Positions 6,548 through 16,213 of a stretch of DNA of 64,000 nt are shown piece after piece (within the stretch, counting starts at the first letter, position 1; each line of letters begins with the position of its first letter). The position numbers were made by a program, and so were the translations under genes. Source of the DNA: Brumimicrobium glaciale (GTDB lineage: Bacteria > Bacteroidota > Bacteroidia > Flavobacteriales_D > Crocinitomicaceae); the NCBI RefSeq assembly GCF_004152935.1, contig NZ_SETE01000001.1:1-64000 (forward strand), given 5' to 3'. The notes under the pieces were generated by a model that saw only the letters and a program-made list of their open reading frames with translations, was not told the origin of the DNA and ran no database searches.

Positions 6548-8551
6548 ATGACAAGTATAGATGCGAAAATACCAAGTGGAGCGTTAAAAGATAAATGGAC
6601 TAGCCACAAGAACAATATTAATTTAGTTAATCCAGCAAACAAGCGTTTAATAGACGTGATTGTTGTAGGAACTGGACTCGCAGGAGGATCAGCAGCTGCA
6701 ACTTTGGCTGAGTTAGGATATAACGTTAAAGCATTTGCTTTTCAAGATTCGCCAAGACGTGCGCACTCGATTGCGGCACAAGGAGGAATTAACGCAGCAA
6801 AAAATTATCAAGGAGATGGAGATTCAATCTATCGCTTGTTTTATGATACAGTAAAAGGTGGTGATTACCGTTCAAGAGAAGCAAACGTTTATCGTTTGGC
6901 TGAAGTTTCGGCAAACATCATTGACCAATGTGTGGCGCAAGGAGTTCCTTTTGCACGTGACTATGGTGGGTTGTTAGATAACCGTTCTTTTGGAGGGGTT
7001 TTGGTTTCACGTACTTTTTATGCGAAAGGCCAAACAGGACAACAATTATTGTTAGGAGCTTATTCTGCAATGAATCGTCAGATTGGTCGTGGTAAGATTA
7101 AAATGTACAACCGCCACGAAATGTTGGATGTTGTCGTTATTGATGGAAAAGCGAGAGGAATTATTGCCCGCGATTTAGTTACTGGAAAAGTTGAACGTCA
7201 CAGCGCTCATGCTGTAGTTGTTGGTTCTGGAGGATACGGAAACGTTTTCTTCTTGTCAACAAACGCAATGGGAAGTAACGTTTCTGCAGCTTGGAAAGTA
7301 CACAAGAAAGGAGCTTATTTTGCTAACCCATGTTTCACTCAAATTCACCCAACATGTATTCCTGTTGCTGGAGAATTGCAAGCGAAATTAACGTTGATGT
7401 CGGAATCTTTAAGAAACGACGGTCGTATTTGGGTGCCTAAAAACATGGAAGATGTTAAGGCAATCAGAGCGGGTCAATTAAAACCAACTCAACTTACAGA
7501 AGACAAAAGAGATTATTATTTAGAGCGTCGTTACCCTGCATTTGGTAACTTAGTTCCTCGTGACGTTGCGTCTCGTGCAGCTAAGGAACGTTGTGATGCT
7601 GGTTATGGTGTAAATCAAACTGGACAAGCTGTATATTTAGATTTCGCATCTGCAATTGCACGTTACGGAAAAGAAACAGCACACGTTCAAGGATTAGACG
7701 AAAACGACCAAGCACTTGTTACAAAATTAGGGAAAGCAGTTATTGCCAATAAATACGGTAACCTTTTCCAAATGTATGAGAAAATCGTTGATGAGAATCC
7801 TTATGAATCTCCAATGATGATTTTCCCAGCTGTTCACTATACAATGGGTGGAATTTGGGTAGATTATAACTTAATGACAACAATTCCTGGATTATATGCG
7901 ATTGGAGAAGCTAACTTCTCAGATCACGGAGCTAACCGTTTAGGAGCTTCAGCATTGATGCAAGGATTAGCAGATGGATATTTCGTATTGCCATACACAA
8001 TTGGTGATTATTTATCTCATGACATTCGTACAGGACCAATTCCAACAGATCATCAAGCATTTGCAGACGCAGAGAAAGATGTTGTGGAACGTTTAGACCA
8101 TTTAATCAATAATAAAGGAACTAAATCAGTGGATAATTTCCACAGAAGATTAGGTCACATTATGTGGGAGAAATGTGGAATGGCACGTAATAGAGAAGGT
8201 TTAGTTTCAGCAATTTCTGAAATTCAAGCTTTGCGTGATGAATTCTGGAAAGATGTAAAAGTTCCTGGTGGAAGAAATGAATTCAACGAGGAATTAGCGA
8301 AAGCTGGACGTGTAGCAGATTACTTAGAATTAGGTGAATTGTTCGCTAAAGATGCTTTGTTAAGAGAAGAGTCTTGTGGAGGTCACTTCCGTGAAGAATC
8401 TCAATCTGATGATGGAGAAGCAAAACGTGATGATGAAAACTTCAAATACGTTGCTATGTGGGAATACACTGGAAATCCTGCAGATGCTATCCTTCACAAA
8501 GAAGATTTAGTTTATGAGAACATCGAACTTAAAACGAGAAGCTACAAATAA
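6548..8551 (+). CDS. sdhA: Succinate dehydrogenase flavoprotein subunit
   Basis: A 667-residue catalytic subunit that oxidises succinate to fumarate in the TCA cycle (or the reverse). The dinucleotide-binding GTGLAGG is at residues 41-47. [10 protein letters not shown] starts at residue 73, and that histidine is the site of covalent FAD attachment. The capping domain contains the substrate-binding [18 protein letters not shown] is the C-terminal FAD-binding signature. The length fits B-type enzymes (about 640-670). It lies between sdhC and sdhB, 55 bases before sdhB, and is surely co-transcribed. Nothing is unusual. Confidence 0.97.
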   Translation: MTSIDAKIPSGALKDKWTSHKNNINLVNPANKRLIDVIVVGTGLAGGSAAATLAELGYNVKAFAFQDSPRRAHSIAAQGGINAAKNYQGDGDSIYRLFYDTVKGGDYRSREANVYRLAEVSANIIDQCVAQGVPFARDYGGLLDNRSFGGVLVSRTFYAKGQTGQQLLLGAYSAMNRQIGRGKIKMYNRHEMLDVVVIDGKARGIIARDLVTGKVERHSAHAVVVGSGGYGNVFFLSTNAMGSNVSAAWKVHKKGAYFANPCFTQIHPTCIPVAGELQAKLTLMSESLRNDGRIWVPKNMEDVKAIRAGQLKPTQLTEDKRDYYLERRYPAFGNLVPRDVASRAAKERCDAGYGVNQTGQAVYLDFASAIARYGKETAHVQGLDENDQALVTKLGKAVIANKYGNLFQMYEKIVDENPYESPMMIFPAVHYTMGGIWVDYNLMTTIPGLYAIGEANFSDHGANRLGASALMQGLADGYFVLPYTIGDYLSHDIRTGPIPTDHQAFADAEKDVVERLDHLINNKGTKSVDNFHRRLGHIMWEKCGMARNREGLVSAISEIQALRDEFWKDVKVPGGRNEFNEELAKAGRVADYLELGELFAKDALLREESCGGHFREESQSDDGEAKRDDENFKYVAMWEYTGNPADAILHKEDLVYENIELKTRSYK

Positions 8552-8606
8552 ATGTAAATTGAAAGTGTGTGATGAACGCCTTTCAAAATCATAAAAAATT
8601 AGAGAT

Positions 8607-9359
8607 ATGAATTTGACATTAAAAATATGGAGACAGCAAAACTCCAACGATAAGGGGAAAATGGTTGATTACCAAATCAGCGATGTCTCTGGTGATATGT
8701 CTTTCCTTGAAATGCTTGACGTTTTAAATGAAGACTTAATCACGAAAGATGACACACCTGTATCTTTTGATCATGATTGTCGTGAAGGTATTTGTGGAAT
8801 GTGTTCCTTGCAGATCAATGGAGAACCACACGGGCCAGATAAAGGAGTAACAACTTGTCAATTGCACATGCGTAGCTTCAAGGATGGTGACACAATTTAT
8901 ATTGAGCCATTTAGAGCAAAAGCATTTCCAATCATTAAAGATTTAGTTGTTGATAGAAGTGCATTTGACCGTATTCAGCAGTCAGGTGCGTATGTTTCTG
9001 TGAACACTTCAGGAAACACGCAAGATGCAAACAATATTCCTGTTCCTAAAGAAGATGCTGATATGGCATTTGACGCAGCAACATGTATTGGTTGTGGAGC
9101 ATGTGTAGCAGCGTGTAAAAACAGTTCAGCTATGTTATTCGTTTCAGCTAAAGTTTCACAATTTGCTTTGTTACCACAAGGTAAAGTGGAAGGAAAGAAA
9201 CGTGTTCAAGATATGGTTGCACAAATGGATGCTGAAGGATTCGGAAACTGTTCAAACACCGGAGCGTGTGAAGCAGAATGTCCAAAAGGAATTTCTTTAG
9301 AAAACATCGCAAGAATGAACCGTGAGTTGATTTCAGCTAAATTAGCTGTGAAACATTAA
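8607..9359 (+). CDS. sdhB: Succinate dehydrogenase iron-sulfur subunit
   Basis: A 250-residue subunit carrying three iron-sulfur clusters between FAD and heme. The plant-ferredoxin-type [2Fe-2S] motif CREGICGMC with its distal cysteine is in the N-terminal half. [12 protein letters not shown] and [14 protein letters not shown] in the C-terminal half hold the [4Fe-4S] and [3Fe-4S] clusters. It completes the sdh operon. Two palindromes follow the stop codon and should end the transcript. Confidence 0.96.
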   Translation: MNLTLKIWRQQNSNDKGKMVDYQISDVSGDMSFLEMLDVLNEDLITKDDTPVSFDHDCREGICGMCSLQINGEPHGPDKGVTTCQLHMRSFKDGDTIYIEPFRAKAFPIIKDLVVDRSAFDRIQQSGAYVSVNTSGNTQDANNIPVPKEDADMAFDAATCIGCGACVAACKNSSAMLFVSAKVSQFALLPQGKVEGKKRVQDMVAQMDAEGFGNCSNTGACEAECPKGISLENIARMNRELISAKLAVKH

Positions 9360-9368
9360 GGGTTTTTG

Positions 9369-9422
9369 TTGCAGTAGGGGCGATTTGCAGTAAGGGCGAT
9401 TTGCAAATCGCCCCTACTGCAA
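9369..9422. repeat. Perfect 20-bp inverted repeat with an internal duplication
   Basis: 9369-9388 and 9403-9422 are perfectly complementary (TTGCAGTAGGGGCGATTTGC). The loop holds a second partial copy of the left arm. It starts ten bases after sdhB and is too GC-rich for its surroundings, like a dispersed REP-type palindrome. Confidence 0.6.
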
Positions 9423-9443
9423 TACACGATATAATTATATTTG

Positions 9444-9477
9444 AAAAGTGGAAGTCGTGAGGCTTCCACTTTTTTTT
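9444..9477 (+). terminator. Intrinsic terminator of the sdh operon
   Basis: An 11-base stem (9444-9454 with 9463-9473) with loop TCGTGAGG and a run of T. A diverged copy of the same hairpin lies at 10204-10236, on the other side of the toxin-antitoxin genes. Confidence 0.75.
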
Positions 9478-9496
9478 GACTTTTAACTCTTTTTCT

Positions 9497-9535
9497 CAAC
9501 TGTTACCGCGAGATTTTATCTGGTGGTAACAGTTG
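9497..9535. repeat. TACCGCGAG-type palindrome, copy 1
   Basis: CAACTGTTACC (9497-9507) pairs with 9525-9535. The core (TACCGCGAG, then TGGTGGTA) is shared with the hairpin at 53282-53317, suggesting a dispersed palindromic repeat family. Confidence 0.45.
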
Positions 9536-9672
9536 TATTTTTTGATTTGATTTCAATCTTTATTTTAAGTTCAATCAATGATTTGAATATATGGTCTAGT
9601 ATAATTTATTATTTCAAAAAAAACGTATACCTTAGTAGAAGCTATAACATAGAAATTACTTAAAATATTATC

Positions 9673-9891
9673 ATGGCACAATTCCTTTTAAATATATCTG
9701 ACAAAAGTAAAGCGGAAAAGCTTTTTGAATTTTTAAGTACGCTTAATTATTTAAGTATTGAAGCACTTTCAGAGGAAGAGATTAATATTTCTGAAGATGA
9801 GAAAGGACTTATGATTAGTCGTTTTGATAATGCAAAGGAGAAAGATTTTACTGATTTGGATGACATTATGAAGAAATATAATATTAAATAA
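9673..9891 (+). CDS. Antitoxin of a type II toxin-antitoxin pair
   Basis: A 72-residue acidic protein, helical by composition (EALSEEEINISEDEKGLM), of the length and charge typical of antitoxins paired with RelE/ParE toxins in Bacteroidota. Its TAA stop shares one base with the ATG of the downstream toxin (TAATG), so the pair is translationally coupled in the usual antitoxin-first order. The N-terminal 40 residues may bind DNA for autoregulation, and the acidic C-terminus may cover the toxin. The role is inferred mainly from the neighbour. Confidence 0.75.
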   Translation: MAQFLLNISDKSKAEKLFEFLSTLNYLSIEALSEEEINISEDEKGLMISRFDNAKEKDFTDLDDIMKKYNIK

Positions 9892-10190
9892 TGAAAGTGT
9901 TTAATGTTAAAGTTTTAGATGAGGCAAGTATTGATCTTGATGAAGGCTTTGAATATTATTCAGATATAAATCCTGAACTGGGAGAGCGGTTTATCAACCT
10001 AGTATATTCAGCCCTTAAAGACCTTGAAAAAAATCCTTTCTATCAAATTCGTTATCATAATTTTAGAATGAAGGTCGTTAGGAAATTTCCGTATGTCATT
10101 CATTATATACTTGACGAAAAAAGACAAATAGTTTTCGTTTATGGTATACGTAATTCTTTTCAAGATCCTGATAAATATCCGAAAGAATAG
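9891..10190 (+). CDS. RelE/ParE family toxin
   Basis: A 99-residue protein with the RelE/ParE fold pattern: an N-terminal strand (FNVKVLDEASIDL), a two-helix hairpin rich in acidic residues (YYSDINPELGERF), then three strands with conserved basic residues (IRYHNFRMKVVRKFPYVIHYI) and the final strand IVFVYGIRNS. ParE members poison gyrase and RelE members cleave mRNA on the ribosome; sequence alone does not settle which. The R/K and H residues of the central strands could suit either. The whole pair sits between two copies of one hairpin (9444-9477 and 10204-10236), so the module may have been inserted beside a terminator. Confidence 0.85.
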   Translation: MKVFNVKVLDEASIDLDEGFEYYSDINPELGERFINLVYSALKDLEKNPFYQIRYHNFRMKVVRKFPYVIHYILDEKRQIVFVYGIRNSFQDPDKYPKE

Positions 10191-10203
10191 TTTTATATAT
10201 TGA

Positions 10204-10236
10204 AGAGCGGAGGTCGTGAGGCTTCCACTTTTTTTT
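10204..10236 (+). terminator. Intrinsic terminator after the toxin gene, second copy of the sdh hairpin
   Basis: AGCGGAGG pairs with GCTTCCACT-type sequence around loop TCGTGAG, followed by eight T. The loop and right arm are the same as in the terminator at 9444-9477. Confidence 0.65.
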
Positions 10237-10239
10237 GCA

Positions 10240-10277
10240 GGTTTGTGGCGTTATGTAATTGTATAACACCACAAACC
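10240..10277 (-). terminator. Hairpin directly after the histidine kinase stop codon
   Basis: 10240-10254 is complementary to 10263-10277 at 14 of 15 positions. It touches the stop codon of the minus-strand kinase gene, with an A-run on the left that reads as T on the minus strand. It can end transcripts from both sides. Confidence 0.7.
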
Positions 10278-13200
10278 TTAATCATTAACCTTCGGCAACC
10301 GTATATAAAAAGTCGTCCCACTTCCTTTTTCCGATTCAAACCAAATTTCACCATTGTGGTTATTAATAATTTGTTTTACCATGGCCAGGCCTAATCCTGA
10401 TCCAGTTGTTTTGGTTGTGAAATTCGGAGAGAACATCTTCTTTTGAATATCTTCTGGAATTCCAAGGCCTTCATCATGCACTGAGATAAGGAAATGTTCT
10501 TCCTCAGCAACACATGAAATGGTGATGTTGGTGAGACTTTTTTCAGGCGTGGCTTGAATGGCATTTTTCACCAGATTATTGAACACACGAATGATGAGGT
10601 TTTTATCTGCGAAAATTGTCCAGTCTTTATCTTTGTCAACTACTAAATCAATCAAAACTTTATTCGAAGAATACAAATCTACAATGTTATAAAGTATAGG
10701 GATTAAGTTCAAACTTTCTTCATTGGCTTTTGGCATTTTAGCGAAGTTTGAGAATTCGTTTGCAATCTTCGTTAATGCGTCAATCTGCTCAATAAGTGAA
10801 TTAGCTATACGCTGCATCTTTTCTTTCGCATTCGGGTCGTTAACGTCAAAGGAGCGCTGGAAATGCTGAACACTTAGCTTCATTGGTGTCAAAGGATTCT
10901 TTATTTCATGTGCCACTTGTTTGGCCATTTCTCTCCATGCAGTTTCTCTCTCACTTTTGGCGAGTTGCATGGCTTTTAATTCCAACTCAATCAACTTGTT
11001 GTTGTAGTCTTTTACCAATGCTCCAATTTCATCATCTCCTTTATAGTCAATAGGCTTGTTTTCTTTTCCAAGCTCCATTTTTCTAAAACTTTGTTGGATC
11101 AATCTTAGAGGAGCAGTTATCCATCCTGAAACAAAAATGGCTACAACAACAGTAATTACGAGCAACAAAACAGCAATGTTAATCACCGCAACAATGAAAT
11201 CATTCATTTGATTCTCAAAAGCGTTTTGCTTCGAGAAGTGTTGTAAATTGATATAGCCCAAGAGCTTTCCTTCGTGATTTGTGTAAGGCAAATATGCAGA
11301 TAGGAATGAAAGTTCACCAATTTCTTCAAGGTGAATAAACTCACTTCTTTGATTGAAATTCATCGCATAAAAAGCACGGTTATTCATCTGCATTGTACTC
11401 ACACCTTTGTCATAAAGCTTAGGTTGTGAAGTAGCGAATAATTCTCCGTCCAATGCATAAAAATTGATATCTGTAACAAATACATTGGCAAATTTCTTTA
11501 AAATATAATTGAGATAATCGCCATGAATTGAAGGAACAAGTTTTTCTTTATCTCCAATTTTCTGATCAATTTCAATCTCCACAGAATATATTTTCTCCTT
11601 TAAATTATCATTGGTGTACACACCATATTGACGTGTCACATTTTGGATTGCAACATAAGCAAAGATGATGAACGAACCGACGACCATTCCTATTAAAACA
11701 ACTTGTACTTTGAGAGAAAGTTGCAATGTTTTTAGAGGAAATATTGTTTTCCAATTGAAAATAAGCAGGGTGATCAAAGCAAAAATTCCAAAGAAAAGCA
11801 CCAAGTAAGAGAAAGTACTTAATTGTTCAATAAAGCGTTTTTCAGGCTTTGAAATTACGACCGCTTGTCCGTCATCTTGCTGGTAAATCAAGTGACTCAT
11901 TCCTTCGATTGTAATAAAACCTGCTTTTTTACTGAATTGCTTTTGGAAATAGGTCATGCTGGTAGGGAAATTATAGCTTCCAAAACGCATCACTAATTTA
12001 TCATTGGAATAGCGTGCAATAGAATAGTCCTCTAAGTCTTGTAAAGCATAAGATTTTTCATTCATTAATAAACGCGGAAAACCGATTTGCTCTGGAATTT
12101 TCTTTGATTTAAATAAGATATAGAAATCGAGTTTAGAAGAATCTGAACGGATAATTTCTCGTCTACCGATGTAGCTCAACTGATCATAATAATCTTTCAC
12201 AAAGTAGAGTTCTTCTGCAATGGAAGAAGCAGCGGAATGAATGTCAATCAAATGATCAATCTCCTCTTTCGTTTTCGATTGATTTGAAATATAATCCATC
12301 AAGGGAGTTCCATCTTGCTGAAAGAAGAAAAAACTTAGTTCATACCTTTCCCAAAACTCACCAAAGCAACAATTTTCAATTTGATTAGAAAGATTTGGGG
12401 CAGTAAATAAGTCCTTTTCATCCACTAAATGGTAGAAATTAGGATCTTGAATCAATTTATCAACAGTAGTGGCATATTCAAGTTCCATGTTCGGATCTTG
12501 ATCAGTAATTAGCTGATTGGCAAATAATTCTCGTTTTTGATGTTCATTCGATTCATTATTCTCAAAAAGAATAACAGCACCATAAAAACCAATCACGATA
12601 ACTATAGCTATATGGTATTTTAGCGCATTTATTCGGGTGTTTTTTGTAGCCAAATAGAAGAACAAAGCATTCAATAAAACAGGCCACAAAGCATTGAAAA
12701 TATTCTTTTGAATATAAATAATTTCAATAAAAACGAAAACTACACCACTAATAAACCAAAGTATGGCTAGCCTATTTAAGGGAATACTTGAGCGAACCAA
12801 TTTTATACTAATTTGACGAACCAATAAATAATAGGCTAAGAATAAAGCAGAAATAACAATTAGAGCAATCACAGAATATAGGTTCAACGAGAACACCTCA
12901 TCGATTTTCATAGAGATAGAACTGTTGATAATCAGCGATTCGAAAATATAGCTGATAAAAGCTGAAAAGACGAGTAAGGAGAGATAAGAAAAAGCCAAAA
13001 CGAAAGCTCCTTTTCTAGTGTTTTCTCTAAGCACATGAAGGAAATATAAAACCCACCAAACTAAAATTGAGATAATGATTAAAGTTAAAACAAGACTACC
13101 TAAGTTGGGGATTAAACTGTTGTTTGCATAAAGAATGGGATCGTAAAGTTCAAACTCACTAAACAATTTTATCCATCCAAAATGAATAGACAAATAGCGC

Positions 13201-13940
13201 AGAAAAATTAAAAATACTGGATAAGCTAAGATTAGCCATTTGTGGCGATGCGCATAACCAATAATGATTTTGGTGAGTGCAATGAATAAACTTAAGAATC
13301 CGAAAGCGTACAAACAAAAAATCAGCAATTGTTTAGTGGTTCCAATAGATTTTTCTTGATGCACTGTGAAATAGAACAAGGTCTTTCCATTGTCAGATAT
13401 AACCGGATTATTGTTGCCATTTTTCTCCCATTGAATACTGACTTCATTTGTTGTACTAAATGCTGAGGATAAATTATTCTTTAAGGCATTATTTTCATAG
13501 AAGAATTCATTTTTGATTTTACTAGTAATGAAAACTTGAAGATCATGAACTTGAAATTGATCCACTAAATAATATCCATTTGAGAATTTTCCTACAAAGT
13601 GATTACTGACTTTAGAAAAATCGCTGTCAATATTAATTTCGTTTGAATTCCAATAAACTAAAGAGTCATTGCGTAAAATATGAATCGAAAAATCACTTTT
13701 TTGAAGGTCTTGAAGAGTCCATAAATGAGCTATGGTATTGCTTTTTACAACTTTTCGAATTGATTTTTTGAATTGGTTTTGACGTTTCTCAAGCTGCGAA
13801 AAATCATTTTGAAAACGTTCTTGCTCACTTTCAATATCCGTATTGTAAAATATGGAATAAGCAGCCCACGATAAGAGGATACTTATGAGTGCCAGTACTA
13901 GCCATTTAGTTTTGTTTGAAATAGATATCATTACAAACAA
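10278..13940 (-). CDS. Very large membrane-bound sensor histidine kinase
   Basis: A 1220-residue sensor kinase, about twice the usual size. A membrane helix lies near residues 13-30, a first extracytoplasmic domain follows, then a block of about eight helices between roughly 205 and 460, a second large extracytoplasmic region, and another helix pair around 715-775 and 910-935. HAMP (about 935-985) precedes the dimerisation helix with HEIKNPLTP (phospho-acceptor His near 1010). The ATPase domain has the N box NNLVKNAIQ near 1122, G1 DEGLGIP near 1158 and G2 GSGLGLAM near 1183. The layout resembles NtrY-like kinases. No response regulator is adjacent, so it is an orphan here. The signal is unknown; the multi-helix block suggests sensing in or near the membrane. 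Confidence 0.9.
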   Translation of the reverse strand: MFVMISISNKTKWLVLALISILLSWAAYSIFYNTDIESEQERFQNDFSQLEKRQNQFKKSIRKVVKSNTIAHLWTLQDLQKSDFSIHILRNDSLVYWNSNEINIDSDFSKVSNHFVGKFSNGYYLVDQFQVHDLQVFITSKIKNEFFYENNALKNNLSSAFSTTNEVSIQWEKNGNNNPVISDNGKTLFYFTVHQEKSIGTTKQLLIFCLYAFGFLSLFIALTKIIIGYAHRHKWLILAYPVFLIFLRYLSIHFGWIKLFSEFELYDPILYANNSLIPNLGSLVLTLIIISILVWWVLYFLHVLRENTRKGAFVLAFSYLSLLVFSAFISYIFESLIINSSISMKIDEVFSLNLYSVIALIVISALFLAYYLLVRQISIKLVRSSIPLNRLAILWFISGVVFVFIEIIYIQKNIFNALWPVLLNALFFYLATKNTRINALKYHIAIVIVIGFYGAVILFENNESNEHQKRELFANQLITDQDPNMELEYATTVDKLIQDPNFYHLVDEKDLFTAPNLSNQIENCCFGEFWERYELSFFFFQQDGTPLMDYISNQSKTKEEIDHLIDIHSAASSIAEELYFVKDYYDQLSYIGRREIIRSDSSKLDFYILFKSKKIPEQIGFPRLLMNEKSYALQDLEDYSIARYSNDKLVMRFGSYNFPTSMTYFQKQFSKKAGFITIEGMSHLIYQQDDGQAVVISKPEKRFIEQLSTFSYLVLFFGIFALITLLIFNWKTIFPLKTLQLSLKVQVVLIGMVVGSFIIFAYVAIQNVTRQYGVYTNDNLKEKIYSVEIEIDQKIGDKEKLVPSIHGDYLNYILKKFANVFVTDINFYALDGELFATSQPKLYDKGVSTMQMNNRAFYAMNFNQRSEFIHLEEIGELSFLSAYLPYTNHEGKLLGYINLQHFSKQNAFENQMNDFIVAVINIAVLLLVITVVVAIFVSGWITAPLRLIQQSFRKMELGKENKPIDYKGDDEIGALVKDYNNKLIELELKAMQLAKSERETAWREMAKQVAHEIKNPLTPMKLSVQHFQRSFDVNDPNAKEKMQRIANSLIEQIDALTKIANEFSNFAKMPKANEESLNLIPILYNIVDLYSSNKVLIDLVVDKDKDWTIFADKNLIIRVFNNLVKNAIQATPEKSLTNITISCVAEEEHFLISVHDEGLGIPEDIQKKMFSPNFTTKTTGSGLGLAMVKQIINNHNGEIWFESEKGSGTTFYIRLPKVND

Positions 13941-14039
13941 ATCTAACTATTTTCAAGGAATATAGATTGTTGGTCGATGAAATAGTGAAAACTATGCTCC
14001 TATAAACCATCCGTCTTAGTAAATCTTTATATCAAATTG

Positions 14040-14172
14040 TAGATACTAGACAGAAGACACTATACAGAAGATACTAGATGTTAGATAAAAAGACAGAATG
14101 CACTAGATGTTAGGCAAATAGACAAAGGGCATAAAAGTCTAACGTCTAAAGTCTTCCGGTCTAAAATCTAAA
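14040..14172. repeat. Short degenerate repeats between kinase and udk
   Basis: Several copies of AGATACTAGA/TAGACAGAAGAC-like sequence and the complementary GTCTAAAGTCTTC are interspersed here. They are low-complexity and non-coding. An imperfect hairpin could form across the region and serve as terminator for udk. Confidence 0.35.
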
Positions 14173-14176
14173 TAAA

Positions 14177-14794
14177 TCACTTGTCTTTTGGAAGAATACT
14201 TTCTAAAACACCAGTTAAGCGAGAAAAGTCAGTTTCCGAACGGCTATCATTGTGATAAATAAAGTCTGCTTTGGTTTCGTGTGGAGCTAAAAACGAATCA
14301 TAACATGGCGTTACGTGGTTTTCCCATTGATATAAAATCTCAGCACGTGTATAACCTCTTGATTCTTGATCACGGTAAATTCTTCTGTCCAACTGGATAG
14401 CTGGGTCAACATCTACAAAAATACTGAAATCTAAAAGTTTGTGCACTTCTTCATATTCGAAAACAAAAAGTCCTTCTACAATCAATAACGGAGAAGGTTC
14501 CAATGTAATTAATACATTTCTGTTGCTACCGGCATTAAACTGATACTCGAAAACCTCTATGCTTTTTCCTCCTACTAATCTTGTAAGATCTTTAACCAAT
14601 CGATCCTGATCCAAAGCAGTTGGTAAATCGAAATTTACTTTTCCGTTAACATCTAAAGATTGTTCTTCAATAGGTTTGTAGTAGTTGTCCATAGAAAAAA
14701 CAGAAGGACTGTATTCACTATAAGTTTCTGCCAAACGATTCAACAAAGTTGTTTTTCCTGAACCACTTCCTCCACATATTCCTATAACCTTCAT
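14177..14794 (-). CDS. udk: Uridine kinase
   Basis: A 205-residue P-loop kinase that phosphorylates uridine (and usually cytidine) in pyrimidine salvage. The Walker A GGSGSGKTT spans residues 8-16. SMDNYY after it is the family's nucleoside-binding strand, NFDLPTALD is the uridine kinase signature, and RRIYRD is the lid arginine segment. The length is normal (about 205-215). It lies three bases downstream of the secreted 14798-16024 protein gene on the same strand, so the two are probably co-transcribed even though no functional link is evident. Confidence 0.92.
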   Translation of the reverse strand: MKVIGICGGSGSGKTTLLNRLAETYSEYSPSVFSMDNYYKPIEEQSLDVNGKVNFDLPTALDQDRLVKDLTRLVGGKSIEVFEYQFNAGSNRNVLITLEPSPLLIVEGLFVFEYEEVHKLLDFSIFVDVDPAIQLDRRIYRDQESRGYTRAEILYQWENHVTPCYDSFLAPHETKADFIYHNDSRSETDFSRLTGVLESILPKDK

Positions 14795-14797
14795 TCC

Positions 14798-16024
14798 TTA
14801 TTTCTTAAATGTGATTTTTTCTAGTTTCTCTAATTCTTTTGTATCTGTAGAATATGGAATACCATTAATTACGTGCACAAAATTAGTAGTTTTATCTTTT
14901 GTTTTGAAAGAACTCGAATTTAATTGAACATTTTCTATGTCTTTTTTATTTATAGCTAATGTTTCAATTCCATTTTTATCAATCTTATACGATGTAAAAA
15001 CATCACCCATTTCACTCGTTACTATTAAATCACCATCTAATTCGAAATAAGAAATTGATGATTTAGGGTTGCGTGAGTTCGCTTGGTTTTTATTGCATTT
15101 ATTAAGTTGCTCAACTTTTCTATCCTCGTTTAAACCATAAATAATTAAGCAATTTGTTGAAATATCATTCGTTAGGAAATAATAATTGTTATTCAAATAA
15201 ACTCCTTTTCCCCTGGATTGAAATAAGGATTTGTCATCGATATATTCACTACCATCTAAATTTAAAGATCGGATATTAGAAACAATCGGATTCAATGAAG
15301 GGATTTTCAAATACTGATCTACCACTGGTTCACCTTTTGGACTAAAACCAATAAAATTGACATTATTTTTATCATTTTCTGTTGAAAAATAAGAGAAATT
15401 GATTGTTGATTCATCTGCACCAGCAAAAAGTATTGGATCTATTGTTCCTTTTTTCTGAAGTTTCATGTCCGTTGCTGGCCCTTTATAATGATAAAGTCTA
15501 TTGTTATGGTGCGTAATAGAAATAAAGATATTTTCTATAATTCCTTCACTTTTAACAGGAAGTTGGAAATAGAACACCAAAGATTTTGGAGTATTGATAA
15601 TTTCCATTAATTCTAAATCATTCGGTGTGGTGTACCCGTAGCTTCTGATGACTTGCAAGACATCAAATTTTGTTGAAACAACTCCACCACTTTGATTCAA
15701 TTGATTGTACTCAATGAAGTTTTTCACAGGCTTATAATTGTCTACGAAATAGATATAATTGGAGTTGTTAGAAATAATCAACTTTGGATCTTCCACTTTT
15801 GGATAAATGGTTTTTCCCCAAGGAACCTCGCCTTCAGTATCGAGTAAGTTGATATAAATATCATTTGTTGATCCAGATGGGTCTTTCGCCAGTAAAATAC
15901 TTCCTTGATTTGGCCATTCTACAATTTTATAAAATGGATACTTTCCTTTTGGAACTTCTACCTGAGAAAACAAGGATGTTGTTGAAATAAGAATTATCAA
16001 TAAAAGAAATGAAATGTTTTTCAT
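14798..16024 (-). CDS. Secreted protein of unknown function
   Basis: The likely start is the ATG at 16022-16024, because it opens directly into a signal peptide (MKNISFLLLIILISTTSLFSQ). A longer frame from 16096 would put 24 polar residues before it. The mature protein has about 387 residues, made of repeated short strands and turns (ILLAKDPSGSTNDIYINLL) that suggest a beta-propeller. No sorting domain or catalytic motif is seen, so it is probably periplasmic. It lies directly upstream of udk, three bases away. I do not recognise the family. Confidence 0.75.
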   Translation of the reverse strand: MKNISFLLLIILISTTSLFSQVEVPKGKYPFYKIVEWPNQGSILLAKDPSGSTNDIYINLLDTEGEVPWGKTIYPKVEDPKLIISNNSNYIYFVDNYKPVKNFIEYNQLNQSGGVVSTKFDVLQVIRSYGYTTPNDLELMEIINTPKSLVFYFQLPVKSEGIIENIFISITHHNNRLYHYKGPATDMKLQKKGTIDPILFAGADESTINFSYFSTENDKNNVNFIGFSPKGEPVVDQYLKIPSLNPIVSNIRSLNLDGSEYIDDKSLFQSRGKGVYLNNNYYFLTNDISTNCLIIYGLNEDRKVEQLNKCNKNQANSRNPKSSISYFELDGDLIVTSEMGDVFTSYKIDKNGIETLAINKKDIENVQLNSSSFKTKDKTTNFVHVINGIPYSTDTKELEKLEKITFKK

Positions 16025-16156
16025 GAGGAAAAGGATTTTATATTGACTCCTAAAAGTACTGAAATAATAGTATTCATTTAAACCTTTTGATTGCAAATGA
16101 AAATATACTCATTATTTAAAGTGATGCTTTAAGCTATTCAAAAAACTTATTTTCCG

Positions 16157-16164
16157 TAGATTTG
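16157..16164 (+). promoter_or_regulatory. Candidate -7 element for the secreted protease
   Basis: TAGATTTG fits TAnnTTTG and lies 50 bases upstream of the start codon. A small hairpin (TTGTTG...CAACAA, 16162-16182) overlaps it and would begin the leader. Confidence 0.45.
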
Positions 16165-16213
16165 TTGTTAAATTGGCAACAATAATTATTAATTATAAGT
16201 TTAAATTCAAATA

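Noticed and set aside
10200-10394. A 64-codon frame overlapping the kinase end
   Set aside because: It spans two terminator hairpins and the antisense end of the histidine kinase gene.
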